The translations under genes were made by a program, and so were the position numbers. A stretch of DNA of 64,000 bases from Marvinbryantia formatexigens DSM 14469 (GTDB lineage: Bacteria; Bacillota; Clostridia; Lachnospirales; Lachnospiraceae): NCBI RefSeq assembly GCF_025148285.1, contig NZ_CP102268.1, forward strand, positions 1,240,001-1,304,000, read 5' to 3'. The notes beneath the pieces are model-generated. The model did no database searches. It saw only the letters and a program-made list of their open reading frames with translations, and was not told where the DNA came from. This document shows, piece after piece, positions 8,171 through 17,478 of the stretch. Positions within the stretch are counted from its first letter, which is position 1. Each line of letters begins with the position of its first letter.

Positions 8171-9693
8171 GGCGGCTTACTGGTCAAATCATAAAATACC
8201 CGATTGACCCCCTTCACTTCATTAATAATCCGGCTCATTACTTTCTGCAATACACTAAACGGTATTTCTGCAGCTTCTGCCGTCATAAAATCAATCGTGT
8301 TCACTGCTCTCAAAGCAACTGCATAATCATATGTCCGCTCATCGCCCATAACGCCGACTGAACGCATATTCGTAAGTGCTGCAAAATATTGTCCAATGGA
8401 CCGCGCAAGCCCGGCTTTCGCAACCTCTTCCCGGTATATTGCATCCGCGTCCTGCACAATGCGGACTTTTTCTGCAGTAATATCGCCGATAATACGGATG
8501 CCAAGCCCTGGTCCCGGAAACGGCTGACGAAAAACAAGGTTTTCCGGTATGCCAAGCTCCAGCCCCGCCTTACGCACTTCATCCTTAAAAAGGTCGCGCA
8601 GCGGCTCAATGATTTCTTTAAAATCAACATAATCCGGGAGACCGCCAACATTATGATGTGACTTAATAACCGCGGATTCCCCGCCCAGACCACTTTCCAC
8701 CACATCCGGATAGATAGTTCCCTGAACCAGAAAATCAACCGCCCCAATCTTCTTCGCTTCTTCCTCAAACACCCGGATGAATTCTTCGCCAATAATTTTC
8801 CGTTTCTTTTCCGGTTCTGTTACGCCAGACAGCTTATCATAAAAGCGCTGCTGCGCATTTACACGGATAAAGTTTAAATTATATGGTCCTTTAGGACCAA
8901 ATACCGCTTCGACCTCATCACCTTCATTTTTGCGAAGCAGACCGTGGTCCACAAACACGCAGGTGAGCTGTTCTCCTACGGCTTTCGACAGCAGCACTGC
9001 AGCCACAGAAGAATCCACTCCACCGGAAAGTGCACAAAGTACCCTGCCGCTGCCAACTTTTTCCCGAATTGCCTTTATGGATTCTTCTACAAAAGAATCC
9101 ATACGCCAGCTTCCGGAGCATCCACAGATATTCAACACAAAGTTTGAGAGCATTTTCGTACCTTCCTGTGTGTGAAGCACCTCCGGATGAAACTGGATTG
9201 CATACAATTTTTCACTTTCATTTTCTGCTGCCGCCACTGGACAATCTGCTGTATGGGCAGTAATTCTGAAGCCCGGCGCCACCTCTGAAATATAATCAAA
9301 ATGACTCATCCAACATATTGTTTTCTCCGAAACACCATTAAATATCGGAGAAGAAGTATCTGTAAATACCTCTGTTTTCCCGTATTCGCGTACTTTTGCG
9401 CGCTCTACTCTTCCTCCCAGCACATGCTGCATAAGTTGTGCTCCATAACACAGCCCCAGCACCGGAATGCCCATTTTAAACAGCTCTGCTGAGTATGTCG
9501 GAGAATCCGGCTCATAACAGCTATTAGGTCCTCCTGTCAGAATAATTCCTTTCGGGTTCATGGCTTTGATTTTTTCCAAATCTGTTTTGTAGGAATAAAT
9601 CTCGCAGTATACGTTACATTCCCGTACCCGTCTGGCCACAAGCTGATTATATTGACCGCCAAAATCCAGTACAATCACTAATTCCCGCTTCAC
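8149..9693 (-). CDS. guaA: GMP synthase (glutamine-hydrolysing)
   Basis: Converts XMP to GMP with glutamine and ATP, the last step of guanine nucleotide synthesis. 514 residues, normal length. The class I glutaminase domain comes first with GLCYGAQ (nucleophile about C82) and QFHPE; the ATP pyrophosphatase domain has the P-loop ALSGGVDSS near residue 222; the dimerization domain has [13 protein letters not shown] and ends PPGTIEFE. The minus-strand gene has its 3' end toward the mobile region. It stands alone; upstream 430 bases hold no clear gene. Confidence 0.97.
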   Translation of the reverse strand: MKRELVIVLDFGGQYNQLVARRVRECNVYCEIYSYKTDLEKIKAMNPKGIILTGGPNSCYEPDSPTYSAELFKMGIPVLGLCYGAQLMQHVLGGRVERAKVREYGKTEVFTDTSSPIFNGVSEKTICWMSHFDYISEVAPGFRITAHTADCPVAAAENESEKLYAIQFHPEVLHTQEGTKMLSNFVLNICGCSGSWRMDSFVEESIKAIREKVGSGRVLCALSGGVDSSVAAVLLSKAVGEQLTCVFVDHGLLRKNEGDEVEAVFGPKGPYNLNFIRVNAQQRFYDKLSGVTEPEKKRKIIGEEFIRVFEEEAKKIGAVDFLVQGTIYPDVVESGLGGESAVIKSHHNVGGLPDYVDFKEIIEPLRDLFKDEVRKAGLELGIPENLVFRQPFPGPGLGIRIIGDITAEKVRIVQDADAIYREEVAKAGLARSIGQYFAALTNMRSVGVMGDERTYDYAVALRAVNTIDFMTAEAAEIPFSVLQKVMSRIINEVKGVNRVFYDLTSKPPGTIEFE

Positions 9694-10126
9694 GTTATGC
9701 CTCCTGTTCTTTTTGTGATATTTTTCTTATAATATTTTTGCAGATACATTTTGCCATGTATTTTTTTCTTATAATTTTTTCATGTCGTCCTGCAGCTTTG
9801 CACCACAGAAATTCTGACACATGTCCGGACAGTTTTACTGTCCTTTTGCGCATCCAGACTTTCCTTTTACCACCTCGCCAGGCTTTCAGATGCATCATTT
9901 GCTTTTCGTGACATTCTCCATTATAAATTAGTACATAACATTTGGCAATTCCCAAATCTTGTTCTTTTGCAGAATTTTTCATTTACCGTCCGCACAGAAA
10001 ATGTCAGAAACAAATGTGATATATCACACATATAATATATTTTCCAATATTCTGCTCTCCATATGTGCAAACTCAAGCTTTATAATATAACGCGCAATCA
10101 TAGCTTGCCGGTCCGGAATCACTTTC
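9694..10126. other. Long intergenic stretch upstream of guaA
   Basis: 433 bases between guaA and the SDR gene. A 95-codon frame (9695-9982, minus) is basic and low in typical protein signal, with no ribosome site I would trust. It may be the guaA leader. I looked for a purine-riboswitch core and did not find one. A/T-rich runs around 9711-9780 could hold a promoter, but no clean -35/-10 pair is evident. Confidence 0.35.
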
Positions 10127-11161
10127 TTACCTTTTCTGCGACATCTGTACTTTCTTCAAAGCTTCCTCCTGCGCTTCAATCACGCAATCGCACCATGCAT
10201 CAAATTCCGGATCCTCTATCTGACATTCCGGATGGGACATCACATAAGCTACCGCTTTGCGAACTCCCTGGTCAAAACGGATATCCGCGCAAAAACCCGG
10301 CACAAGCTTTTTCAATTTAGTGTTATCAAATACCACGGTATGAGCCTTATCCCCCAGGAGGCTTCCCTCTATATTAAGCCTCTGCGTGTCACATTTTGCA
10401 AGAAAATGTGATGACACATAATATGGATTCAGCTCCACGCCCAGAGCATCCGCTACCGTCTGGTAAATCTGATTCCATGTCAGAGATTCATCCCCGGTAA
10501 TCTGCACCGCCTCTCCAATCGCATGAATATTCCCCATCAGCCCGACAAAACCTTTTGCAAAATCACTATTAAAGGTTAAGGTCCACAGCGACGTTCCATC
10601 ACCGTGAATGAGAACCGGCTTTCCTTCCATCATACGTTTTAGTACCTGATAGCTGCCGTTTTTCCCATGCAATCCCACCGGAACACTTCTCTCACTGTAT
10701 GTGTGACTTGGACGCACGATTGTCACCGGAAAATCTTCTTCCCGGTAGAGCTTCATCAGAAGCTCCTCTCCTGCAATTTTGTTTCTGGAATAATCCCAAT
10801 AACGGTTAGCCAGCGGCGTTCCCTCCGTAATCCGGTAATCTGACAGCGGCTTCTGATATGCCGATGCCGAACTGATGTAAATATACTGCCTGGTCTTTCC
10901 TTTAAACAGCCGGTAATCCCGCTCCAGCTGCTCTGGAACAAATGCAATAAAATCCGCAACCACATCAAACTGCTGTCCAGCAAGCTGCTCTGCAACATAC
11001 TTTTCATCATTAATATCCGCAGTAATAATATGTGCGCCTTCCGGAAGCTCCCGGTTCCGGTTTCCTCTGTTAATCAGCCACAGTTCATGCCCTTCTTCCA
11101 GCAGCTTTCTTGAAATTGCTGTACTAATTGTACCCGTTCCTCCAATAAACAACGCCTTCAT
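10127..11161 (-). CDS. NAD(P)-dependent epimerase/dehydratase (extended SDR)
   Basis: 344 residues. Rossmann fold start MKALFIGGTGTISTAISRKL has the GGTGxIS variant of the extended-SDR glycine motif. The active site shows a serine in YISSASAYQK and the YxxxK motif as YSRNK near residue 140. The C-terminal half resembles mRNA-binding/isoflavone-reductase-like or nucleotide-sugar epimerase relatives; the substrate is unknown. An ATG at 11170 is in frame, but AAAGGAG fits the ATG at 11161 better. The MATE gene ends 16 bases upstream, so the two form one unit. Confidence 0.85.
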   Translation of the reverse strand: MKALFIGGTGTISTAISRKLLEEGHELWLINRGNRNRELPEGAHIITADINDEKYVAEQLAGQQFDVVADFIAFVPEQLERDYRLFKGKTRQYIYISSASAYQKPLSDYRITEGTPLANRYWDYSRNKIAGEELLMKLYREEDFPVTIVRPSHTYSERSVPVGLHGKNGSYQVLKRMMEGKPVLIHGDGTSLWTLTFNSDFAKGFVGLMGNIHAIGEAVQITGDESLTWNQIYQTVADALGVELNPYYVSSHFLAKCDTQRLNIEGSLLGDKAHTVVFDNTKLKKLVPGFCADIRFDQGVRKAVAYVMSHPECQIEDPEFDAWCDCVIEAQEEALKKVQMSQKR

Positions 11162-11177
11162 ATCGTCCATTCTCCTT

Positions 11178-12503
11178 TTATATATTCTGATACTGCCATT
11201 TTCCCCTTATGTAACGGATTGTAAAACAAATTGCACGGAACAGCCAGTCAATCGTCATAGCCACCCAGATGCCAAAGACGCCCCAGCTCATGTACTCTCC
11301 CAATATGTAACTAAATAATATCCGGAAAATCCACATGGAAAAGATGGATATCCACATAGTAATTTTTACATCATTTGCCGCCCGCAAGGTATTCGGCAGT
11401 GAAAACGACATCGGCCAGATTGTACATGCGCAACATGCATGATATGTTAAAATCTGCCTTGTCATTGCCGCCGTCTCCGGCTGAAGATGATAAACCTGGA
11501 TAATCACCGGCAGCATAAGATAAACAACCACATTTATCGCAACCATCGCAATATATTCAATAACCAGCAGCTTTTTTGTGTAATATCTCACCTGCTTATA
11601 ATCGCCCGCACCAGCGCACTGCGCCGCTACAGTCAAAATAGCAAACCCCATCGCCATTCCAGGCAGTGTCTGAAACATAGCAATCGTATTCGAAACCGCA
11701 TTTGCCGCAATAGATGCGGTTCCAAATGTCGCCACAAGACTTAGTACCAGAATTTTCCCTAATTGAAACATACTGTTTTCCAGTCCGTTTGGCACTCCGA
11801 TGTGCAATATTTTATGTATCATATGCTTATCAAAGTGCATTTGTATCTTTCGAGACATATGGACCGGTTGATTTTCCCTGCGAAGCAACACAATCATTAT
11901 GAGAGCTGCAAACATTCTGGAAACCAGCGTTGGTATTGCCGCACCCTCAACGCCCATTTTACAGCCATAAATCAGAATCGCATTTCCAGTAATATTTACC
12001 GCGTTCATCAGCAAAGATGATTCCATAGAGATTTTGGAATTACCAACGGAACGGAAAATCGCCGCGCCTCCATTATACAATGCAATAAAAGGAACGGATG
12101 CCGTTACTATCAGAAGATATATTCTCGCATTTTTCATGACATCTTCCTCTATCTGTCCGAAAATACCATGAAGAATCAGATTCTGTCCGGCATAAACCCC
12201 CACTGTTACTATAATAGACAAAACTGTAACAAATAACATCAGCTGGTCAGTTGCTTTACAGGCATATTCTTTTCTCTGCTGCCCGATATAATGTCCTGCC
12301 ACTACCGCCCCACCGGTAGCCAGTGCCGCAAAAATATTGATAATCAGTACCATAATCGTATCTACCAGAGAAACCCCCGAAACAGCCGCTTCTCCTACAC
12401 TCGCGACCATGACAGAATCCGCCAGTCCCACTGTAACACTCAGCAGTTGCTCAATAATCAGCGGGACAATCAACTGGCGCAGTTGTTTGTTTGTAAACAT
12501 CAT
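11178..12503 (-). CDS. MATE-family multidrug/cation antiporter
   Basis: About 441 residues with some twelve hydrophobic helices and an internal duplication typical of MATE exporters, which use a sodium or proton gradient to expel toxic organic cations. Signature stretches: PLIIEQLLSVTVGLADSVMV at the start, VGNSKISM after helix 5, and the second-half repeat IGVPNGLENSMFQLGKI. Start codons at 12524, 12512, 12503 and 12500 are in frame; GAGGAG at the right distance favours 12503. Located just upstream of the SDR gene in the same direction. Confidence 0.9.
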   Translation of the reverse strand: MMFTNKQLRQLIVPLIIEQLLSVTVGLADSVMVASVGEAAVSGVSLVDTIMVLIINIFAALATGGAVVAGHYIGQQRKEYACKATDQLMLFVTVLSIIVTVGVYAGQNLILHGIFGQIEEDVMKNARIYLLIVTASVPFIALYNGGAAIFRSVGNSKISMESSLLMNAVNITGNAILIYGCKMGVEGAAIPTLVSRMFAALIMIVLLRRENQPVHMSRKIQMHFDKHMIHKILHIGVPNGLENSMFQLGKILVLSLVATFGTASIAANAVSNTIAMFQTLPGMAMGFAILTVAAQCAGAGDYKQVRYYTKKLLVIEYIAMVAINVVVYLMLPVIIQVYHLQPETAAMTRQILTYHACCACTIWPMSFSLPNTLRAANDVKITMWISIFSMWIFRILFSYILGEYMSWGVFGIWVAMTIDWLFRAICFTIRYIRGKWQYQNI

Positions 12504-12628
12504 ACTGTTCATCTCCTCAAGCATACTCTGTTACGCAATATTTTTACTGCATTTTTCCATTTATTGCAATATGTTTTTCTGAATTTTTGTTTTATAATTT
12601 TCTGGTTTTGCTGTACATCTTTTCATTT

Positions 12629-13132
12629 TTATTTCAGGGCTTGTCTCACCGGTTCCCACTCCATTAAAAGCCTGTCCATCTGGTAAGCCGCGTTTGCCGG
12701 GCTGGTAGACGGCAGCTTTATAATTTCTTTTTTCAGCAGCGGGTAGCTATACTTCTGATATAATTCATATGCTTTTCCACCATTTGCAAAAATCTGTTTT
12801 ATTGGTGCATGTAACAGAATTCTGCCCAGGTCACAGGGAACCGCATTTTTTATCGAGCTGTCACTGGAACCAATAATATCACATTCTGCTATTACATCCC
12901 ATATTGCTATGTGATTTTGTAAAAGAAATTTTTTCTTTTCCTCTATTGTCCCAGGCACAGGAGCCATACAGAGAGCACTCAGCACTTTCCAGAACCGGTT
13001 TTGCGGATGTCCATAATAAAAATGATTTTCCCTGGATTTTACAGAAGGAAATGTCCCAAGAATCAATATCCTGGATTTTCCGTCATAAACCGGTTCAAAA
13101 GTATGTGTAACATGCTGATAATCCTGTGCCAT
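12629..13132 (-). CDS. Uracil/hypoxanthine-DNA glycosylase superfamily protein
   Basis: 167 residues. Shows the superfamily motifs: LILGTFPSVKSRE (motif 1 with GTFPS), YGHPQNRFWK (base-stacking loop) and LPSTSPANAAY (motif 2). Members with this GTFPS/STSPANA pattern remove deoxyinosine or uracil from DNA, starting base-excision repair in the cytoplasm. Standalone gene with its promoter presumably in the 180-base gap upstream (13133-13313). Confidence 0.88.
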   Translation of the reverse strand: MAQDYQHVTHTFEPVYDGKSRILILGTFPSVKSRENHFYYGHPQNRFWKVLSALCMAPVPGTIEEKKKFLLQNHIAIWDVIAECDIIGSSDSSIKNAVPCDLGRILLHAPIKQIFANGGKAYELYQKYSYPLLKKEIIKLPSTSPANAAYQMDRLLMEWEPVRQALK

Positions 13133-13313
13133 CCTGTTTCTCTGCCTTTCTGATTGATATGTGTTTCACATAGCTGCTGTTATGTGCACTGTTTGTATTT
13201 TACAGACTACCGGTCATCCTGTCTGCTATTTTACATGCCCCGGCATATGTTGTATTTTCCTCTGTTTTACCTGTTTTCTTCTGCACATCTGACTTTCCGA
13301 CCTCCCAGATTCT

Positions 13314-14714
13314 TTATCCGGATATTAGGTCACATATAAGTTCAACTGCTATCTTCTGTCCTGTTTTCATGCTTTCTATCTCAACTGTTTCCTGCCGGGT
13401 ATGCGTTCCGTCCCCAAGCGCAGTTCCTATCGTAACGGACGGTACTCCATGAGACAACGGAATATTTCCATCTGTAGACCCCGCATCACATATAATATCG
13501 CCGTCATAATATTTTCTGATAATATTCCGGCAACGCTGTGTCAGTTTTTCCTGCTTTTTTTCATCCACCCTGCCGTTTCCCGGACGGATTCCTAACACTT
13601 CTGCCTCTATCCGGACTCCTTTTTTCTGATAACGCTGCAATGTATTCTGCAAAAAATTCTCCATAAACTGCATTGCTTCTTCAGATTCCGACCGGAATTC
13701 GTAAAGCATAGATGCTTCCTGTGCAATTGTATTCACGGTAGTGCCGCCTTCTATCCTTCCCACATTGTATGTGACCCTGGCATTTTGCGGAAGAGCCACC
13801 TGATACAATTCAGTAATAACCTCCGCAAGCCGCACAATCGCATTCTCTTTTCCGAAGTCTTTATAAGAATGTCCACCCTCCGAATGTACCGAAATACGAT
13901 ATCTCCTGGAGCCTACAGCACGATTGTAAATTACATTATAATTCAAATCAAAGCATATCCACCTGTCAATTCGGCTTCCATAATCCTTCCATATCTGACG
14001 GCTGCCTTTCAGGTTTCCCAACCCCTCTTCTCCCACATCTGCGACAAATAGAATCCCATTTTCTCTCCTGCCACATAAAGCTGACGCTGCCTTATCACAT
14101 AATTTTTCTGCTTCATGTGAAAAAAGAAATTTAATTGCCATCAGCATATTTACCAGATTTGCTGTATCATCCCGTACTCCCGGTCCAATCAGATAACCAT
14201 CCGCCTCTTTTAATGGAAGTTCTTCGGTATCCTGACACACAACATCCATATGTGCCATCACTACTGTCAACTTTTGTTCTGTCTCACATTGATATGGATA
14301 GACAACATTGCCTACCTCATCTATAAAGGCTTCCGTCGCTCCCTGCTTATGTAACCATTTGCACACAAATGCTGCACGTTTTTCTTCCTGTCCGGAAGGA
14401 GCCGGAATCACCGCAAGCTTCTTTAGCAGAGCAATCGTCTCATCATGATGTAATTCCACATATTCCCGTATGATATGCTCACATTTTTGTGTACCATATC
14501 CCAGTGTAGCATGTTCGCATTCCTGTGTATCACATCCACGTGTAGCATGTTCGCATTCCTGTGTATCACATCCACGTGTAGCATGTTCGCATTCCTGTGT
14601 ATCACATCCGTGTGTAACATGCTCACATTCCTGTATATCATATCTTCGTGTAACATGTTCACATTTCTGTGCGCCGAATTCCACAACATTGTCCTCTTGT
14701 GTGATATGTTCCAT
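13314..14714 (-). CDS. M20-family metallopeptidase with N-terminal CEH repeats
   Basis: The main body (residues about 87-466) is a two-zinc M20/PepT-like peptidase: AHMDVV (metal His/Asp), GVRDDTANL (bridging Asp), DVGEEGLGN (catalytic Glu pair), a dimerization domain with HSEGGHSYKDFG and DAGSTDGNIP, and a final THTRQE metal His. It probably splits di- or tripeptides. The odd part is residues 15-86: six head-to-tail 12-residue repeats, consensus TQECEHATRGCD, before the usual family start (EYVELHHDETIALLKKL). Start: AGGAGA fits the ATG at 14714; the frame stays open to 14825, but that start lies in a repeat and has no ribosome site. Confidence 0.88.
   Translation of the reverse strand: MEHITQEDNVVEFGAQKCEHVTRRYDIQECEHVTHGCDTQECEHATRGCDTQECEHATRGCDTQECEHATLGYGTQKCEHIIREYVELHHDETIALLKKLAVIPAPSGQEEKRAAFVCKWLHKQGATEAFIDEVGNVVYPYQCETEQKLTVVMAHMDVVCQDTEELPLKEADGYLIGPGVRDDTANLVNMLMAIKFLFSHEAEKLCDKAASALCGRRENGILFVADVGEEGLGNLKGSRQIWKDYGSRIDRWICFDLNYNVIYNRAVGSRRYRISVHSEGGHSYKDFGKENAIVRLAEVITELYQVALPQNARVTYNVGRIEGGTTVNTIAQEASMLYEFRSESEEAMQFMENFLQNTLQRYQKKGVRIEAEVLGIRPGNGRVDEKKQEKLTQRCRNIIRKYYDGDIICDAGSTDGNIPLSHGVPSVTIGTALGDGTHTRQETVEIESMKTGQKIAVELICDLISG
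14457..14672 (-). repeat. Six tandem 36-bp coding repeats in the peptidase gene
   Basis: Six 36-bp units encode 12 residues each, all keeping Cys-Glu-His. The middle two are almost identical in DNA, the outer ones diverged, as expected for growth by slippage or unequal exchange. There are no spacers, so this is not a CRISPR array. Confidence 0.92.
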
Positions 14715-14803
14715 AACAATATGTTCTCCTGTCACCTTTCTGAAATTTCCGAAATCCGGTTTTCTTGACTTTTCCAGATATTCTTCCGCCAAAATCTCTA
14801 TTC

Positions 14804-15158
14804 TTCTTTCCAGACATCCTCCCATAAGACGTTTCTAGTTCTTTTTCTGCTACATCTCCGGAACTCATCCTTCTTTCCAGACATCTTCCCATAAAACGTT
14901 TCCAGTTCTTTCTCTGATTCATCTCTGGAAACCGTCCTCATTCTTCTTTCCAGGCATCTTCCCATAAGATGTTTCCGGTTCTTTCTCTGATTCGTCTCTG
15001 GAAATCATCCTCATCCTTCTTTCCAGACATCCTCCCATAAAATGTTTCCGGTTCTTTCTCTGATTCGTCTCCGTAAATCATCTTCATCCTTCTTTCCAGA
15101 CATCCTCCCATAAAACGTTTCCAGTTCTTTTTCTGCTACGTCTCCGGAAACCATGTCC
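14804..15158. repeat. Five tandem repeats of 67-73 bp upstream of the peptidase gene
   Basis: Units begin (plus strand, TTCTTTCCAG) at 14804, 14871, 14944, 15017 and 15090; three have a 73-bp period and one 67 bp. 73 is not a multiple of 3, so the array does not code for one repeat protein. On the minus strand each unit contains GGGAGGATG, a ribosome-site-like run fused to an ATG, and opens short frames in shifting registers. The array fills the 5' region between the lipoprotein gene and the peptidase gene. Confidence 0.9.
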
Positions 15159-15219
15159 AGCTTCCCTTTTCCTTCCTGCGCATTTTGGGGGAAAGCTTCT
15201 GTTTTTTCCATAAACGGTC

Positions 15220-15846
15220 TTATCTGCCTGTACAAATATGATTCCGGAAAATATTTCCACTTTCATACCAGTTTCCGCAATCCGGGCACTGCACCATTTC
15301 CTGCTCCGTCTGCCCGCCCGCCGGGTCGTTTGCCCGTTCTTCCGCTACATGAAGCTCGTAAGAGCTGGCTGATGTACCATCCGTTTCAGCGCTGAACCAA
15401 TAGCCGCAATATGGGCACTTTTGTGCTTCGCCTTCATACTGCTGCATAACACCGGATTCATCATATTCCGGAATAATTGCATTTTCCGGCGATGTCTGCA
15501 GGGTGTTTTTCACGGTACTATCCTCCGTTGCAGGCTGTATCTGTTCTACTTTGCTCTCCGTCTGCACATTTCCCGACGCTCCGCTTCCAGCAGGCACATT
15601 TCCAGATAATGTCTCTTTTCCAGATGTTACATTTTTCCCGGTCAATAAGCTTTCCTTCTCTGTCTCCTTATCTGTATCTGTTTCTGTCTCCATTTCTGTT
15701 TCACTTATAGTTTCTGTTTCACTTATAGTTTCTGTAACCTTTTCTGTTTCTGCTTTCTCCCGTGTTCCATTCGCAGACTGGCATCCTAACAACAATACCG
15801 CCGCTGCCACACAGCAGCCCAGGAGCGCAATTCGTTTCTTCCTCAT
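15220..15846 (-). CDS. Lipoprotein with Glu/Thr-rich linker and two zinc-knuckle motifs
   Basis: 208 residues from the ATG at 15846 (GGGAGGA 7 bases upstream; an earlier ATG at 15852 is too close to it). A type II signal peptide, MRKKRIALLGCC then AAAVLLLGC, has a lipobox, so the protein is probably attached to the outer face of the membrane. Next comes a low-complexity linker of repeated ETISET/ETET units. The C-terminal third has CPYCGYWF and CPDCGNWY...HIC, two zinc-binding pairs separated by about 45 residues. No enzyme motif. Function unknown; a surface zinc-binding or redox-sensing role is only a guess. Confidence 0.75.
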   Translation of the reverse strand: MRKKRIALLGCCVAAAVLLLGCQSANGTREKAETEKVTETISETETISETEMETETDTDKETEKESLLTGKNVTSGKETLSGNVPAGSGASGNVQTESKVEQIQPATEDSTVKNTLQTSPENAIIPEYDESGVMQQYEGEAQKCPYCGYWFSAETDGTSASSYELHVAEERANDPAGGQTEQEMVQCPDCGNWYESGNIFRNHICTGR

Positions 15847-15867
15847 ACACATTTCCTCCCAAATCGT

Positions 15868-15911
15868 CACTAAAAAACGTCCACCGGACGTTTTTGTCGC
15901 ATGCATGGCAA
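15868..15911. repeat. Dispersed palindromic repeat, copy 1
   Basis: Contains AAAAACGTCC/GGACGTTTTT around a 2-base centre (CACC here), followed by TTGTCG(C)ATGCATGGCAAC. The same 44-base unit recurs at 20007-20050 with few changes. Located between the divergent lipoprotein and symporter genes. Confidence 0.85.
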
Positions 15912-16086
15912 CTAAAAATTTTACAGCCCGGCCTTCTTTAAATTCCGTTTTCTTTTACCTCATTGTATCAGACCTGCTGTTTCTGCGCCACTATTATTTT
16001 TTAAGATATCAGGGTTGTTTCTGTACATTTTTCTGAAAATATGATAAACTTGGAATACTGCATTTCACATAAGAAAGGAATTTTAT

Positions 16087-17478
16087 ATGTTAAAAACGAT
16101 TGAAACCATCAATACAGTTGTGAATAACTTTGTCTGGGGTGTTCCCGCCATGATTTGCATTATTGGTGTCGGACTTCTTCTGAGTATCCGGACACGCTTT
16201 ATTCAGATACGCAAATTTCCCTATGCCATCAAAACAACCATCGGAAGAATGTTCCGCAAAAAAGAAGCCTCGGATGGCGCCATGACACCATTCCAGGCTG
16301 TCTGTACTGCGCTTGCCGCCACAGTCGGCACCGGAAATATCGCCGGTGTCGCCGGGGCAATCGCGATTGGCGGACCGGGCGCTGTTTTCTGGATGTGGGT
16401 TTCCGCTCTTCTCGGAATGTGTACAAAATTCTCAGAAGTAACGCTCGCGGTTCACTTCCGCGAAAAAAATGAACAGGGCGATTTCGTTGGCGGACCAATG
16501 TACTATATTAAAAATGGTCTTGGAAAACACTGGCAATGGCTCGCCGTCCTGTTTTCCGCATTCGGCGTGCTTACCGTATTCGGGACCGGAAATGCCACCC
16601 AGGCAAATACTATTACGACCGCTGTCAACTCCGCTCTGCTGAATTACAACATCATACAGGATTCCCAGACAGACTTCTGCAATCTGCTTATCGGCATTAT
16701 CATTACGATTCTGGTTGCCCTGGTGCTCTTTGGCGGCGTCAAGCGTATCGGAAAGGTCACAGAAAAACTGGTGCCCTTTATGGCGCTTCTCTACATTCTT
16801 CTGGCATTGGGCGTTGTATTGTTGCATATTGAAAATGTACCTTCCGTTTTCCGTATGATTTTCGAAGGAGCCTTCTCACCTTCCGCTGTGACCGGAGGCG
16901 CTGTCGGAAGCTTTTTCCTCAGCATGCAGAAAGGCGTTTCCCGCGGTATTTTCTCCAATGAAGCCGGGCTCGGTACCGGTTCCATTGCACATGCCTGCGC
17001 GGACACCCGCAAACCGGTACAGCAGGGACTTTTCGGTATTTTTGAGGTATTCACCGACACCATCGTTATCTGCACGCTGACCGCCCTGGTCATCCTTTGC
17101 AGCGGTGTTCCTGTTTCCTACGGCAGCGCCGCCGGCGCAGAACTGACCATTTCCGGCTTTACCGCCACCTATGGAAACTGGGTATCCATCTTTACCGCCG
17201 TCGCCATGTGCTGCTTTGCCTTCTCCACTATCATCGGATGGGGACTGTACGGCGCCCGCTGCATTGAATTTCTGTTTTCATCAAAAGTCATCCGGCCATT
17301 TATGCTGGTATACTCCCTCGTTTCCATTCTCGGAACGACAATGGACCTCGGTCTTTTGTGGAGCATTGCGGAAACCTTCAACGGTCTGATGGCGATTCCA
17401 AACCTGATTGCGCTGTTTCTGCTTTCCGGTACAGTGGTCCGGCTGGTACAGAATTATTTTGAACCTTCTGCCCGGTAA
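16087..17478 (+). CDS. Alanine/glycine:cation symporter (AGCS family)
   Basis: 463 residues, about ten to eleven membrane helices. Family signatures: TALAATVGTGNIAGVAGAIA near residue 80 and SNEAGLGTGSIAHA near residue 297 (the amino-acid and sodium binding loops), plus GPMYYIKNGLG. Imports alanine or glycine with sodium. Ribosome site AAGAAAGGAA before ATG. Followed tail-to-tail by trxB with a one-base gap, so no separate terminator space exists between them. Confidence 0.95.
   Translation: MLKTIETINTVVNNFVWGVPAMICIIGVGLLLSIRTRFIQIRKFPYAIKTTIGRMFRKKEASDGAMTPFQAVCTALAATVGTGNIAGVAGAIAIGGPGAVFWMWVSALLGMCTKFSEVTLAVHFREKNEQGDFVGGPMYYIKNGLGKHWQWLAVLFSAFGVLTVFGTGNATQANTITTAVNSALLNYNIIQDSQTDFCNLLIGIIITILVALVLFGGVKRIGKVTEKLVPFMALLYILLALGVVLLHIENVPSVFRMIFEGAFSPSAVTGGAVGSFFLSMQKGVSRGIFSNEAGLGTGSIAHACADTRKPVQQGLFGIFEVFTDTIVICTLTALVILCSGVPVSYGSAAGAELTISGFTATYGNWVSIFTAVAMCCFAFSTIIGWGLYGARCIEFLFSSKVIRPFMLVYSLVSILGTTMDLGLLWSIAETFNGLMAIPNLIALFLLSGTVVRLVQNYFEPSAR

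Noticed and set aside
9695-9982. A 95-codon minus-strand frame before guaA
   Set aside because: Highly basic, ends one base before guaA and has no ribosome site or family; more likely part of the guaA leader.
14470-14660. Regular 36-bp repeats that resemble a CRISPR array
   Set aside because: The units are directly adjacent without spacers and encode an in-frame 12-residue peptide; no cas genes are present.
14659-15266. Several short minus-strand frames with MSGKK or GRMSGKK
   Set aside because: All are made by the out-of-phase 73-bp repeats and differ only by frame shift between units.
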